From DATDAH01 sp963725155 (GTDB lineage Bacteria; Actinomycetota; Acidimicrobiia; Acidimicrobiales; DATDAH01), in assembly GCA_963725155.1 (NCBI GenBank), contig CAVRXU010000004.1:62001-126000 (forward strand): DNA of 64,000 nt. Reading direction: 5' to 3'. The translations under genes and the position numbers were made by a program. Every line of letters starts with the position of its first letter. Position 1 is the first letter of the stretch. Below, piece by piece: positions 49,949-59,168 of the stretch. Below the pieces are notes generated by a model. That model did no database searches and was not told where the DNA came from. It worked only from the letters and a program-made list of their open reading frames with translations.

Positions 49949-51188
49949 CCCGACCGTGGCGGGCCACGCTCAGGAGCACGCCCATGGCCAACAGGTTGAC
50001 GACCAGGGAGGTGCCGCCGTAGGACACGAACGGCAGGGGGACGCCGGTGATGGGCAGGAGCCCGACCACGGCGCCGATGTTGACCAGGGCCTGCAGGACG
50101 AACCAGGTCGTGATGCCCGCGGCCAGCAGCATGCCGAAGGTGTCGGGGGCCCGGAGCGCGGCCCGCACGCCGAAGTAGCCGAGGGCGACGAACAGGCTCA
50201 GGACCGTCAGGGCGCCGATCAGGCCCAGCTCCTCGGCGATGATGGCGAAGATGAAGTCGGTGTGGGCGTAGGGCAGGAAGCCCCACTTGGCCCGGCTGGC
50301 CCCGAGCCCCACTCCCGTGATGCCACCCCCGGCGATGCCGACGAGGGACTGGATGGTCTGGTAACCGGTGTTGGCGGGGTCGTCCCACGGGTGCAGGAAC
50401 CCGAGGAGGCGGGCCCGCCGGTAGTCGGCGCTGAGGGCGGCCACGCAGGCGACCGAGAACCCGAGGGCCCCCCATCCAGCCAGGCGCGTGAGGGAGGCAC
50501 CGGACACGAAGACGACGGCGCCGACGGCCCCTGCGGTGATGATGAGCGTCCCGAGGTTGGGCTGCAGCAGGAGCAGGACGGCGATGGCGCCGAGGGCGAG
50601 CAGCACCGGGCGCAGGACGCGGGGGTCGTCACGGAGGGCCTCGCGATGGCCGTCCTCGGCCAGCCAACGGGCCGACCAGATGACCATCGCCAACTTGGCC
50701 AACTCGGAGGGCTGGATGCGCAACGAGCCCGCGCCCAGCCAGCGGGTGGCCCCGTTGGCTCCGACCCCGACGCCCGGCACGAGGACCAGCGCCAGGAGGA
50801 CGAAGCTGACCACCAGGAAGGGCGTGGCCAGCCGTCGCCAGAGCGTGTAGTGCTGCCGCATCACGATGAACAGGCCGACGAAGCCGACCAGGGCGAAGAC
50901 GGCCTGGCGGGTGAAGCTGTCCCATGCCGACCCCGAGGTGCGGAGGTCACTGACCGACGCCGCCGACATCACCATCACCAGGCCGAGCAGCACGAGCGCC
51001 GTCACCACGACGAGCAGGCCGACGAAGGTCGAGGACCGGTCACCGGGTGGCCGCTTGGGCCCGGGTCGGGCTGACGGGTGCCGGCCCCGGGCCGCGCCCG
51101 GGTCATGGGCGGGTCGTCGGCGACCGGCTCCCGCCGGGTGGGCCGCCCGGCTGCGACCCGTCGACGGGCTCGTGGTGGTCGGGCTCAT
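49941..51188 (-). CDS. ftsW: SEDS peptidoglycan polymerase FtsW
   Basis: Septal glycan polymerase that works with FtsI. The 415 residues have a basic, disordered N-terminus of about 50 residues and about ten membrane helices. SEDS motifs: GATRWLGAGSLRIQPSELAKL, LLLLQPNLGTLIITAG, HTDFIFAIIAEELGLIGAL and LPFVSYGGTSLVVNL. ATG forms an ATGA overlap with murD. Confidence 0.96.
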   Translation of the reverse strand: MSPTTTSPSTGRSRAAHPAGAGRRRPAHDPGAARGRHPSARPGPKRPPGDRSSTFVGLLVVVTALVLLGLVMVMSAASVSDLRTSGSAWDSFTRQAVFALVGFVGLFIVMRQHYTLWRRLATPFLVVSFVLLALVLVPGVGVGANGATRWLGAGSLRIQPSELAKLAMVIWSARWLAEDGHREALRDDPRVLRPVLLALGAIAVLLLLQPNLGTLIITAGAVGAVVFVSGASLTRLAGWGALGFSVACVAALSADYRRARLLGFLHPWDDPANTGYQTIQSLVGIAGGGITGVGLGASRAKWGFLPYAHTDFIFAIIAEELGLIGALTVLSLFVALGYFGVRAALRAPDTFGMLLAAGITTWFVLQALVNIGAVVGLLPITGVPLPFVSYGGTSLVVNLLAMGVLLSVARHGRDA

Positions 51189-52516
51189 GGCTGGGCCGCC
51201 TCTCGGTCGAGATGGATGCGGACGAGGCGGGCGAAGTCGTCGCCCCGCTCGCCGTAGGACGAGTACCAGTCGAAGGAGGCGCAGCCGGGCGAGAGCACGA
51301 CCGCGTCACCGGGGAGGGCCAACGCGTCGGCGGCGGCGACGGCCTCGGCCATCGAGCCCGCCCGTTCGACGGGGACGCGCCCGGCGACGGCGTCCACGAC
51401 CTCGTCGGCCGCTTCACCTATGGCCACGACGGCCCGGACCGTGCCGCCGGTCCCGAGCAGGTCGTGCAGGTCGATGCCCTTGTTGCGGCCGCCGGCGATG
51501 AGCACGACCGAGGCGAAGGCCTCGACCGCCGCCCGGGTGGCGTGCGGGGTGGTGGCCTTGGAGTCGTCGTACCAGCCCACCCCCGACCGCTCGGCCACCA
51601 GCTGGACCCGGTGGGGCAGCCCGTCGAAGGCGGCCAGGGCCGCGGTCACGGCCTCGTCACCGGCGCCGACCGCGCCGGCCATGAGGGCGGCGGCGAGGGC
51701 GTTGGCCTGATCGTGGCGCAACCCGCGCCGGAGGTCGGCCACGGCCATGAGCGGGCGGTCGTCGACCACGACGTTCCCGTCGCGCACGGTGGCGGTCTCG
51801 TGACCGGAGAAGCCGAAGGTGCGACGGCGGGCCCGACCGCGGTGGGCGGCGACCACGGGGTCGTCGGCGTTGACCACGGCCACCGCCTCGGGACCCTGGT
51901 CGGCCCAGATGCGGGCCTTGGCCGCCTCGTAGTGGGCCAGGTCGCGGTGGACGTCGAGGTGGTCGGGGGCGAAGTTGAGCCAGGCCGCCACCTCCGGGGC
52001 CCAGTGGCCGGTGTGGCCGAGCCGGAAGGAGCTGGCCTCGACCACGAAGACCTCGACCGTGGGGTCGTCGATGGCCTCGACGAGGGGGGTCTCGACGTTG
52101 CCGGCCTCGGCCACCACCCGACCGTCACGGCGGAGCATGTCGGCCGCGAGGTGGGTCACCGTGGTCTTGCCGTTGGTCCCCGTGACGGCCACGACGGGTC
52201 GGTCGTCCCACGCCGCGGCGAGATCGAACTCGGAGCGGACGGGCACCCCCGCCGTCGCAGCCAGGGCGAACACCGGATGCCGATCCGGGACCCCGGGGCT
52301 GGGCAGCAGGACCTCGACCGCGTCCAGAAGGGCTTCCAGCGTGGCCGCGTCGGGCGCCTCGGTCAGGGCCACGCCGACCTCGTCGGCGAAGCGCCGGTGG
52401 GCGTCCTGCGGACGGTCCTCGACGGCGAGCACCGTCGACCCCCGTCGGGCCAGGGCCCGACCGACGGCCATGCCGGTCACCCCGAGGCCGACCACGAGGG
52501 CGCTCCGCGGCGTCAA
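51185..52516 (-). CDS. murD: UDP-MurNAc-L-alanine-D-glutamate ligase
   Basis: Adds D-Glu. The 443 residues have LVVGLGVTGMAVGRAL, SPGVPDRHP, VAVTGTNGKTTVTHLAADML, GNVETPLVEA, SSFRLGHTGHWAPEVAAWLN, YDDSKATTPHAT and LSPGCASFDWYSSYGERGD. The start is TTG 52516, giving a TTGA overlap with mraY; no ATG or GTG lies between the stop of mraY and the Rossmann motif. Confidence 0.95.
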   Translation of the reverse strand: MTPRSALVVGLGVTGMAVGRALARRGSTVLAVEDRPQDAHRRFADEVGVALTEAPDAATLEALLDAVEVLLPSPGVPDRHPVFALAATAGVPVRSEFDLAAAWDDRPVVAVTGTNGKTTVTHLAADMLRRDGRVVAEAGNVETPLVEAIDDPTVEVFVVEASSFRLGHTGHWAPEVAAWLNFAPDHLDVHRDLAHYEAAKARIWADQGPEAVAVVNADDPVVAAHRGRARRRTFGFSGHETATVRDGNVVVDDRPLMAVADLRRGLRHDQANALAAALMAGAVGAGDEAVTAALAAFDGLPHRVQLVAERSGVGWYDDSKATTPHATRAAVEAFASVVLIAGGRNKGIDLHDLLGTGGTVRAVVAIGEAADEVVDAVAGRVPVERAGSMAEAVAAADALALPGDAVVLSPGCASFDWYSSYGERGDDFARLVRIHLDREAAQP

Positions 52517-53553
52517 TCCCGGGCCCCCGGGATCCCGATGAAGTCGGCGTAGTAGAGGCCGATCCCGACGGCGGTGCAGATGCCGGACATGATCCAGAAG
52601 CGGACGATCACCGTCGTCTCGGGCCAGCCTCGGAGCTCGAAGTGGTGATGGATCGGCGCCATGCGGAACACCCGCCGGCCGAAGACCTGGAAGCTGGCGA
52701 CCTGGATGATGACCGACAGGGTCTCGACCACGAACAGGCCGCCGACGACCGCGAGCAGGAGCGACGTGTTGGTCATCAGGGCCAGACCGGCCAGCGCCGC
52801 ACCGATGGCCAGTGAGCCGGTGTCGCCCATGAAGATCTGGGCGGGTGAGGCGTTCCACCAGAGGAAGCCGACGCAGGCCCCGGTCATGCAGGCGGCCACG
52901 ACGGCCAGGTCCAGGGCGTGGGGGACGCCGTAGACCAGGGGGTGACGGAAGGCCCAGAACCCGATCACGATGAAGGCCGCGAAGGCGAGGGTGGCGGCGC
53001 CGCCGGCCAGGCCGTCGAGCCCGTCGGTCAGGTTGACGGCGTTGGTGGTCCCCACGATCAGGAGCACCGCCCACACGCACCAGCCGACCTCGCCGAGGTC
53101 CAGCAGGACCCCTGCCCTGGTGAACGAGAGGTCGGTGCTCACCGGGGTGTGGCCCACTGCCAGCACAGCGAAGGTGATGGCCACGGCCAGGAGGCCCAGG
53201 AACTTGGTCCGTGACGTCAGTCCGAGGTTCCGCTCCCGGGTGACCTTGATCCAGTCGTCGGCCAGGCCGACCAGCCCGGCGCCGACCACGGCCAACATCA
53301 CCACCAGGCCCGACCGGGTGATGATGCGGCTGTTGGAGATGTCGGAGGCCAGGTAGCCCACCACGGCGCCAGCGACGATGGCTGCCCCGCCCATGGTCGG
53401 GGTGCCCGCCTTGGTGGTGTGGCCTTGTGGTCCGTCCTCCCGGATGGGCTGGCCGATCCGGCGCCGGGTCAGGACGTCGATCAGCACCTTGGTGCCGAGC
53501 AGCGACACCATCAGGGAGACGCCGGCGGCGAACAGGAGCGTCCTCACGCGCAC
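52513..53553 (-). CDS. mraY: Phospho-MurNAc-pentapeptide transferase
   Basis: Makes lipid I by moving phospho-MurNAc-pentapeptide to undecaprenyl phosphate. The 346 residues have ten predicted helices, PTMGGAAIVAG, GLADDWIKV (Asp-Asp), NAVNLTDGLDGLAGG, FMGDTGSLAIGAAL and MAPIHHHFELRGW. GTG 53553 is preceded by GGGAGG and lies 10 bp inside the end of murE. murF would be expected between murE and mraY but is absent. Confidence 0.97.
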   Translation of the reverse strand: MRVRTLLFAAGVSLMVSLLGTKVLIDVLTRRRIGQPIREDGPQGHTTKAGTPTMGGAAIVAGAVVGYLASDISNSRIITRSGLVVMLAVVGAGLVGLADDWIKVTRERNLGLTSRTKFLGLLAVAITFAVLAVGHTPVSTDLSFTRAGVLLDLGEVGWCVWAVLLIVGTTNAVNLTDGLDGLAGGAATLAFAAFIVIGFWAFRHPLVYGVPHALDLAVVAACMTGACVGFLWWNASPAQIFMGDTGSLAIGAALAGLALMTNTSLLLAVVGGLFVVETLSVIIQVASFQVFGRRVFRMAPIHHHFELRGWPETTVIVRFWIMSGICTAVGIGLYYADFIGIPGARD

Positions 53554-54971
53554 ACCTCCCCGTGGCCGCGGCGACCGAGCGCGGCGGCCGCCACCTCTCG
53601 ATCGTCGAAGTCGATCACCCGGTCACCCAGGTCCTGGGTCGTCTCGTGTCCCTTCCCCGCCACGAGGACCAGGTCGCCGGGCGCGGCCAGGGCCACTGCC
53701 GCCTCGACGGCGCGGCGTCGGTCGGGCTCCACGATCAGGTCGTCGACCCGTTCCACACCGGTCATCACGGTCTCGATGATGGCCGTCGGGTCCTCCTGCC
53801 GGGGGTTGTCCGAGGTCACGATCACGACGTCGGCCCCCTGGTCGGCGGCGCGCCCCATCAGGGGTCGCTTGTCCCGATCCCGGTCGCCGCCACAGCCGAA
53901 CACCACGATGAGGCGGCCGTCGGTGAGCTCTCGCGCTGACGCCAGGGCCTGGGCGAGGCCGTCAGGCGTGTGGGCGTAGTCGACGAGCACGGTCACCTCG
54001 CCGTCCCCGACCGGCTCGAAGCGACCACGGACGGGACCGGCTCGGCCCAGGCCGGCGGCGATCTGGGCCGGCTCGAGGCCGAGGACCAGGGCGGCCTCGG
54101 CGGCGGCCACGGCGTTGGCCAGGTTGAACCGCCCCGCGAGGGCCAGATCGACCCGATGGCCGCGCCACGTGAAGCGGCTGCCATCGGCGCGGAGCTCGGG
54201 GTCCTCGGCGTCCTCGACCGACCAGCCCACGGCGGGGATGGCGATGGTCTCGAGCAGGCGGGCCCCCCATGGATCGTCCCGGTTCACCAGCCCGACCGCG
54301 GCCCGTTCGGGCTCGAAGAGGCGGACCTTGGCCGCGAAGTAGCGGTCCATCGTCTCGTGGAAGTCCAGGTGGTCCTGGGAGAGGTTGGTGAAGACGGCCA
54401 CCGTGAACCAGGTGCCGACGATGCGGCGGAGCTCGATGGCGTGCGAGGAGACCTCCATGGCCACGACCGAGGCGCCGGCGTCGGCCGCTTCGGCCAGGGC
54501 GGACTGCAGGGCGGGGGCCTCCGGGGTGGTCCGAGCCCCGCTCAGGGTGCCCACGACGCGGGTCGTCCGACCGGCGTGGTTCAACACGGCGGCCAGGAGG
54601 TGGGTCACGGTGGTCTTGCCGTTGGTGCCGGTCACCCCCACGACGGCGATCCGCTGCGACGGATGGTCGAAGAAGGCGTCGGCCAGGCGCCCCATGGCGG
54701 CCCGGGTGTCGGGGACCACGATCTGAGGGACGCTGACCGCGATCGGGTGCTCGACGACCAATGCGACCGCCCCGGCCGCGACCGCGGCGGCGGCGTGGAT
54801 GTGGCCGTCGGTGTGCTCGCCCTTGAGCGCGCAGTAGAGCGAACCGGGAGCGACGATGCGGCTGTCGTGCTCGACGGCGGTGATCGCGATGCCGGCGGCG
54901 ATCCCGTCCGGCGCGAGGACGTACTCGGGCAGTGCGGCCAGGAGTACCTCGAGCGGACGCGGGGAGCTCAC
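53544..54971 (-). CDS. murE: UDP-MurNAc-tripeptide synthetase, meso-DAP type
   Basis: Adds the third peptide residue. The 475 residues contain GVTGTNGKTTVTHLLAAVL, MEVSSHAIELRR, NLSQDHLDFHETMDRYF, DYAHTPDGL, FGCGGDRDRDKRPLMG and SDNPRQEDP near residue 385. The DNPR sequence is the meso-diaminopimelate recognition motif, predicting A1-gamma-type peptidoglycan. GTG 54971 is 4 bp after ftsI. Confidence 0.96.
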   Translation of the reverse strand: MSSPRPLEVLLAALPEYVLAPDGIAAGIAITAVEHDSRIVAPGSLYCALKGEHTDGHIHAAAAVAAGAVALVVEHPIAVSVPQIVVPDTRAAMGRLADAFFDHPSQRIAVVGVTGTNGKTTVTHLLAAVLNHAGRTTRVVGTLSGARTTPEAPALQSALAEAADAGASVVAMEVSSHAIELRRIVGTWFTVAVFTNLSQDHLDFHETMDRYFAAKVRLFEPERAAVGLVNRDDPWGARLLETIAIPAVGWSVEDAEDPELRADGSRFTWRGHRVDLALAGRFNLANAVAAAEAALVLGLEPAQIAAGLGRAGPVRGRFEPVGDGEVTVLVDYAHTPDGLAQALASARELTDGRLIVVFGCGGDRDRDKRPLMGRAADQGADVVIVTSDNPRQEDPTAIIETVMTGVERVDDLIVEPDRRRAVEAAVALAAPGDLVLVAGKGHETTQDLGDRVIDFDDREVAAAALGRRGHGEVCA

Positions 54972-54975
54972 GGGC

Positions 54976-56820
54976 TCAGCCTGCCCTGAGGATGGATGAG
55001 GGAGGCGGGATCCGGTAGGCCCGGAGGACCGCGGCGGCCAGTCGGCTGAACACCGGGGCGGACACGTCGCCGCCGTACACGTCGCCGGACGGCTCGTCGA
55101 TCACCACCACGATCGACAGCTGCGGGTCGTTGGCCGGCACGAACCCGCCGAAGGTGGCGACGTAGTGGTACAGCCCGGCCTCGTCCGCGTAGCCGCCGTT
55201 GGGCTGGGGCTTGCGGGCCGTGCCCGTCTTGCCTGCCACCGGATAGCCCGGGACGGCGGCGGCCACGCCGGTGCCGCCCTCTTCGACCACGCCCGTCATC
55301 ATCTCGGTCATCTGCCGGGCTGTCGCCTCGGACACGACACGGCGAGGCTCGGGGGTGGACGTCGGGTCGAGCTCGCCGTCCGTGCCGATCGTGCCGGTGA
55401 CCAACTGCGGGGCGACGTAGCGACCGCCGTTGGCGATGACGTTGAACGCCTCGAGGACCTGGAGCGGGGTGACGGCCACCCCCTGACCGATGGGGATCGT
55501 GCCGATGGAGGTCGACGACCACTCGTCGGTCGGCAGCAGGATGCCAGGAGACTCCTGGGGGAAGTGCAGCTCGGTGGTCGCACCGAGGCCGAAGGCGCGG
55601 ATGTAGTGGTCGATGATCTCGGGGGACATCTGCTGGGCGATCTGGATGGTCCCCACGTTCGAGGACTCGGTGAGGATGTCCCGCACGGTCATCTCGGACG
55701 TCTCGTGGGTGTGGCTGTCGCTGAAGAGGTGGTCGCCGACCTGCAGGGTGTCGGCCACCGAGCTGGTCGACTCGGGGGTGACGATCCCTTCTTCGAGGGC
55801 GGCCGACAGGGTGATGATCTTGTTCACGGACCCGGGCTCGAACACCGCGGTCACCGCGCGGTTGTCCGCCGACGGGACGGGGTCCGTGAACGAGTCCGTG
55901 GCCTCGTCGTAGGCGTCGATGTTGGCCACCGCCAACAGCTCACCGGTGCCGGGACGACTGACGATCACGGTGCCGCCGCGGGCTCCGGTCGCGGCCACCT
56001 GCTCGCTGAGCAGGCGCTCGGCCTGGTACTGGATCTCGCGGTCGATGGTGAGCTGGACGTCCTCGCCTTGGGCGGCATCGTCGTAGTGGTTGTCCCCCGA
56101 CGCGATCGTGTTCCCCCGCGGATCGCGCTCCACGGTGACCTGGCCCGGCTCGCCGGCCAGCACGTCCTCGTACTGCTCCTCGAGCCCGGAGATGCCCAGC
56201 TGGTCGACGTTGACGGTGCCGAGCAGGGAGTGGGCCAACGTCCCGGAGGGCGTGGACCGGCCGGGCTCCTGGGTCACGGTGATGCCGGCGAGGCCGAGCT
56301 CGTCGACCTGCTGGCCGACGTCCAGAGGCAGCTGACGGTCGACGTAGGCGAACGAGCCGTCCCCGGTCAGCGTCTGGGCCAAAGCCAGGGGGTCGGCACC
56401 GATGACCGGGGCCAGCGCCTGGGCGGTCGCCCGCGGGTCTTCGATGACGGAGGGATTGGCCTCGACGGTGGCCGACGGGACGCTGAGGGCCAGGTCGGCG
56501 CCGTGGCGGTCCAGGATCGAGCCCCGGGGGGCGTCGACCTCGGTCACCCGATTGCGCTGGTCCTCGCCGAAGGCGATGAGGGCGTCGGGCCGCAGCACCT
56601 GGACCGTGGCCACCCGGTAGGCGACCACGCCGAAGGCCACGACGGCGACGATGAGCACGGCCAGGAGGCGTCGGTGCTCGGTCGCCGTGCGCAGGCCGGC
56701 CGGCCTGCGCCTGACGTGGCTGGGGTCGGGTCGGCGCGCCGGCGCCCGCCGACCATGACGGCCGGCGGGCGCCCGGCCCGAGCCGAACGACCGGGGGCGG
56801 GACGGAGCGCGCGTGGTCAC
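54976..56820 (-). CDS. ftsI: Septal transpeptidase FtsI (PBP3)
   Basis: Cross-links septal peptidoglycan. The 614 residues: Arg-rich cytoplasmic N-terminus, one helix (about 52-70), a PBP dimer domain (RGSILDRHGADLA near 100-110), and the transpeptidase with SVNK (331-334, active Ser331), SSN (386-388) and KTG (531-533). No PASTA domains. GTG 56820 overlaps the ftsL stop (GTGA); the open frame to 57399 is a shadow of ftsL. Confidence 0.95.
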   Translation of the reverse strand: MTTRAPSRPRSFGSGRAPAGRHGRRAPARRPDPSHVRRRPAGLRTATEHRRLLAVLIVAVVAFGVVAYRVATVQVLRPDALIAFGEDQRNRVTEVDAPRGSILDRHGADLALSVPSATVEANPSVIEDPRATAQALAPVIGADPLALAQTLTGDGSFAYVDRQLPLDVGQQVDELGLAGITVTQEPGRSTPSGTLAHSLLGTVNVDQLGISGLEEQYEDVLAGEPGQVTVERDPRGNTIASGDNHYDDAAQGEDVQLTIDREIQYQAERLLSEQVAATGARGGTVIVSRPGTGELLAVANIDAYDEATDSFTDPVPSADNRAVTAVFEPGSVNKIITLSAALEEGIVTPESTSSVADTLQVGDHLFSDSHTHETSEMTVRDILTESSNVGTIQIAQQMSPEIIDHYIRAFGLGATTELHFPQESPGILLPTDEWSSTSIGTIPIGQGVAVTPLQVLEAFNVIANGGRYVAPQLVTGTIGTDGELDPTSTPEPRRVVSEATARQMTEMMTGVVEEGGTGVAAAVPGYPVAGKTGTARKPQPNGGYADEAGLYHYVATFGGFVPANDPQLSIVVVIDEPSGDVYGGDVSAPVFSRLAAAVLRAYRIPPPSSILRAG

Positions 56821-57242
56821 GGGGTGCCGGCGCCTGCCTCGGGCAGCCGGGGCACGTACGTCGGGTCCATGGGCTCCATGCCCATGCCCTCGGCCGTGCC
56901 GATGATGTTCTCCGGGGACTCGAGACGGGCGACCGTGTCCCGGGCCAGCTGGACTTCGGCCTGGCGGTCGGCCACATCGGCCCGTAGGCCGTCGAGGTGG
57001 ATCTGGCCCTGTACGAGCACCGTCTGCAGGAGGGCCACGGCGAACAGGATCAGGAAGAAGCCGCCGAGGGCGACCGTGAGGGCCACCTGCGGCCGGAGCC
57101 GGCGCCGGCCCTCGGGCCTGACCCGACGGACGGGCGTGTCGGGGACCGGGCGGAGGTGGCGCCGGGTGGGGGCGGCAGCGGGCTGGTGGCGCGGGTGGGC
57201 CGGGGCGGTCGCCCCGCGGCGGGTGGCGGTGCTGGTGCTCAC
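56817..57242 (-). CDS. ftsL: Cell division protein FtsL-like
   Basis: A 141-residue bitopic protein: 50 basic, Pro/Ala-rich cytoplasmic residues, one helix (53-77), then a short coiled coil (DGLRADVADRQAEVQLARDTV) and a tail with GMGMEPMDPTYV. Position between rsmH and ftsI and this topology define FtsL in clusters where sequence is poorly conserved. GTGA overlaps on both sides. Confidence 0.85.
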   Translation of the reverse strand: MSTSTATRRGATAPAHPRHQPAAAPTRRHLRPVPDTPVRRVRPEGRRRLRPQVALTVALGGFFLILFAVALLQTVLVQGQIHLDGLRADVADRQAEVQLARDTVARLESPENIIGTAEGMGMEPMDPTYVPRLPEAGAGTP

Positions 57243-58228
57243 GGGCTGGCCTCCGGTTCGGTCGTCGTGGGGTCGGCCAGCTTGCGGACCGCCCGGAGGC
57301 GGGCGCTGCGGGCCCGGGGGTTGCGGCTGATCTCGTCGTCGGTGGGCTTCCAGGCTCCCCGCTTGAGCAAGACGACCCTGGGCACGGCCCCACAGACACA
57401 GGGTCCGCCCTGCGGGCAGGTGCAGCCGCCGGTGGATGCCTCGCGGAACGTCGACTTCACGATGCGGTCCTCGCCGGAGTGGTAGGCGATGGCCGCGGCC
57501 CGACCGTCTTCGGCCAGCAGGTCGAGCGCCTGCTGCAGGGCCGAGGGGATCTGGTCCAGCTCCTCGTTGACCTCGATGCGCAGGGCCTGGAAGGTCTTCC
57601 GAGCCGGGTGGCCCTTGCGGCGCACAGCCGCGGGCACGGCGTCGCTGATCACCCCGGCCAACGCGCTGGTCGTGTGCAGCGGGCGGGCGCGCACGATCGC
57701 CCGGGCGATCGCCCGGGCCCGCGGCTCGTCGCCCAGGCGGGAGAGGAGGCGGGACAGGTCCTCCTCGGGCCAGGTGTTCACGATGTCCTCGGCCGTCACG
57801 GCCGCGTCGGCCGGGTCGTCGCCCTGGCCCATGCGCATGTCGAGGGGCCCGTCGGACCGGTAGCTGAAGCCGCGGTGGGCCTCGTTGACCTGTCGGGAGC
57901 TGATGCCGAAGTCGAAGAGCACACCGCTGACCTCGGTCACGCCGAGCCCCTCGACCACTTCGCCGAGCTGGTCGAAGCGGGCCTGGCGCACGCTGACCCG
58001 GTCACCGAACGGCGCCAGACGATCGGTCGATGCGGCGATGGCGTCAGGGTCCCGGTCGATGCCGACCAGGGAGAGGGCGGGATTGGCCTCCAGCACGGCG
58101 GCGGCGTGGCCGCCGTCACCGAGGGTGGCATCCACGTGGACCCCAGCGGGGGCCGCGGCGAACACTTCGACCACGCGGTCGACCATGACGGGGTCGTGGA
58201 CGGGGGTGAGGTCTCGGGGTGCTGTCAC
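57239..58228 (-). CDS. rsmH: 16S rRNA m4C1402 methyltransferase
   Basis: N4-methylates C1402 of 16S rRNA. The 329 residues have HDPVMVDRVVEVF, the SAM loop DATLGDGGHAAAVLE, LFDFGISSRQVNEAHRGFS, PLDMRM and AIAYHSGEDRIVKSTFRE. An inserted CTCPQGGPCVCG suggests a small metal-binding loop. GTG 58228 fits the family start; the frame stays open to a GTG at 58408, but that 60-residue stretch has poorer codon bias and overlaps a large inverted repeat. Confidence 0.94.
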   Translation of the reverse strand: MTAPRDLTPVHDPVMVDRVVEVFAAAPAGVHVDATLGDGGHAAAVLEANPALSLVGIDRDPDAIAASTDRLAPFGDRVSVRQARFDQLGEVVEGLGVTEVSGVLFDFGISSRQVNEAHRGFSYRSDGPLDMRMGQGDDPADAAVTAEDIVNTWPEEDLSRLLSRLGDEPRARAIARAIVRARPLHTTSALAGVISDAVPAAVRRKGHPARKTFQALRIEVNEELDQIPSALQQALDLLAEDGRAAAIAYHSGEDRIVKSTFREASTGGCTCPQGGPCVCGAVPRVVLLKRGAWKPTDDEISRNPRARSARLRAVRKLADPTTTEPEASP

Positions 58229-58239
58229 CGACCACGCTC

Positions 58240-58368
58240 CGTCCGCTGATCGGCTGCCCCCCGGCCGGCAGGTGCTCGACGGGAGGGGTTCCCGTTCGGG
58301 CTGCTGGGGAAGCGGGCGGAGTAGGGATCTTCCGTCCCACCAGCCGGGAGGCAGCGGATCAGCGGACG
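58240..58368 (-). other. Structured leader between mraZ and rsmH
   Basis: Two 19-base arms, 58240-58258 and 58350-58368, are complementary at 18 of 19 positions and enclose 91 bases that contain a smaller CCCGTTCGGG palindrome. A 17-base segment at 58379-58395 repeats part of the mraZ end (58446-58462). The 187-bp gap is otherwise empty; neighbouring junctions in this cluster overlap or nearly so. Confidence 0.5.
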
Positions 58369-58415
58369 TGAGCGGGTCGAGGGCGTCGTTGCCCTGGGTG
58401 TACGGCACGGGGACA

Positions 58416-58850
58416 TCACAGTCCCCCTTCTCGCATGGCGTCCTTGAGGGCGTCGTTGCCCTCGTTGGACAGACGGCTCCACGTGGCGGGAGCCCAGATC
58501 TCGATCCGGTCGATGGCGCCGTTCACGACGACCTCCGTCCCGGAACCGGCGCCGATGCCGGCCTTGTCCAGGAAATCGGCCGGAAGGGTGATGCGGCCTT
58601 GGGCGTCGGCCCGGATGCGATCGGTGTCGGCTGCGAGCTTGCGGAGGACGACCTTGGGGACCTCGCCCTGGGCCTTGACCCGGTCGCGGAGGTCAGCGGC
58701 GAACTCGCGGTAGCCGTCCTCGGTGAAGATGGCGAGGCAGTCGTCGGCGACGGTGATGTAGCCGAGCCCGTCCAGCTCGTCGCGGAGCACGGCCGACAGG
58801 ACGATGCGTCCCTTGTCATCGAGCTTGCGCTTCGAGTTGCCGACGAACAC
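58416..58850 (-). CDS. mraZ: Division/cell wall cluster regulator MraZ
   Basis: AbrB-like DNA-binding protein that forms rings and usually represses its own cluster. The 144 residues hold two copies of the MraZ half: KRKLDDKGRIVLSAVLRDEL and RIRADAQGRITLPADFL, each with the D-x-x-GR signature. GTG 58850 starts VFVGNSKRKL, the family start. It heads the cluster behind a good sigma-70-type promoter. Confidence 0.96.
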   Translation of the reverse strand: MFVGNSKRKLDDKGRIVLSAVLRDELDGLGYITVADDCLAIFTEDGYREFAADLRDRVKAQGEVPKVVLRKLAADTDRIRADAQGRITLPADFLDKAGIGAGSGTEVVVNGAIDRIEIWAPATWSRLSNEGNDALKDAMREGGL

Positions 58851-58924
58851 GGACCGTTGCCTCGGGTGGTGGTGTGCTTCATGGGTCCTCCGACGCCATG
58901 GCCCCCCGGTAGGGGCGCACCACC

Positions 58925-58953
58925 ACTATCGGTCCCTCTACCCCCAAAGTCAA
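58925..58953 (-). promoter_or_regulatory. Main promoter of the division/cell wall cluster
   Basis: Minus strand: TTGACT (58948-58953), 17-bp spacer, GATAGT (58925-58930), about 75 bp upstream of mraZ. The spacer is G-rich (TTGGGGGTAGAGGG), and AAGTGG and TAGTGG flank the site, possible MraZ half-sites. The -35 block is identical over 14 bases to the region before hupB. Confidence 0.7.
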
Positions 58954-59168
58954 GCCACTTCTGCTCCAAAAGTCCTCCACAATTGTTCCCCTGAGCACCA
59001 CGACGGATCCAGGACCGCTCCGGTGGGACCCCCGCGGTCGCCGGTCGTCGACCTTTCGGCTGCTGACCCCCCTTTGGCCGCCCTTTCGGCCGCCTGACCA
59101 CCGGTGTGGGGGCCACAGCCGAAAGTCCGCACGGGGGTGGTTGCCATCGGTTGGCCCAGCCCGGGGAG
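58954..59168. other. Gene-free stretch upstream of the mraZ promoter
   Basis: With the mraZ leader this makes a 318-bp gene-free region (58851-59168). It contains GCCGAAAG three times: minus strand at 59060-59053 and 59090-59083, plus strand at 59118-59125. A related CCTTTGGCC lies at 59071-59079. No open frame with homology and no clear terminator seen. Confidence 0.4.

Noticed and set aside
58886..58950. Alternative small ORF overlapping the mraZ leader (MKHTTTRGNG)
   Set aside because: In another frame, without homology; the mraZ GTG at 58850 is the family start.
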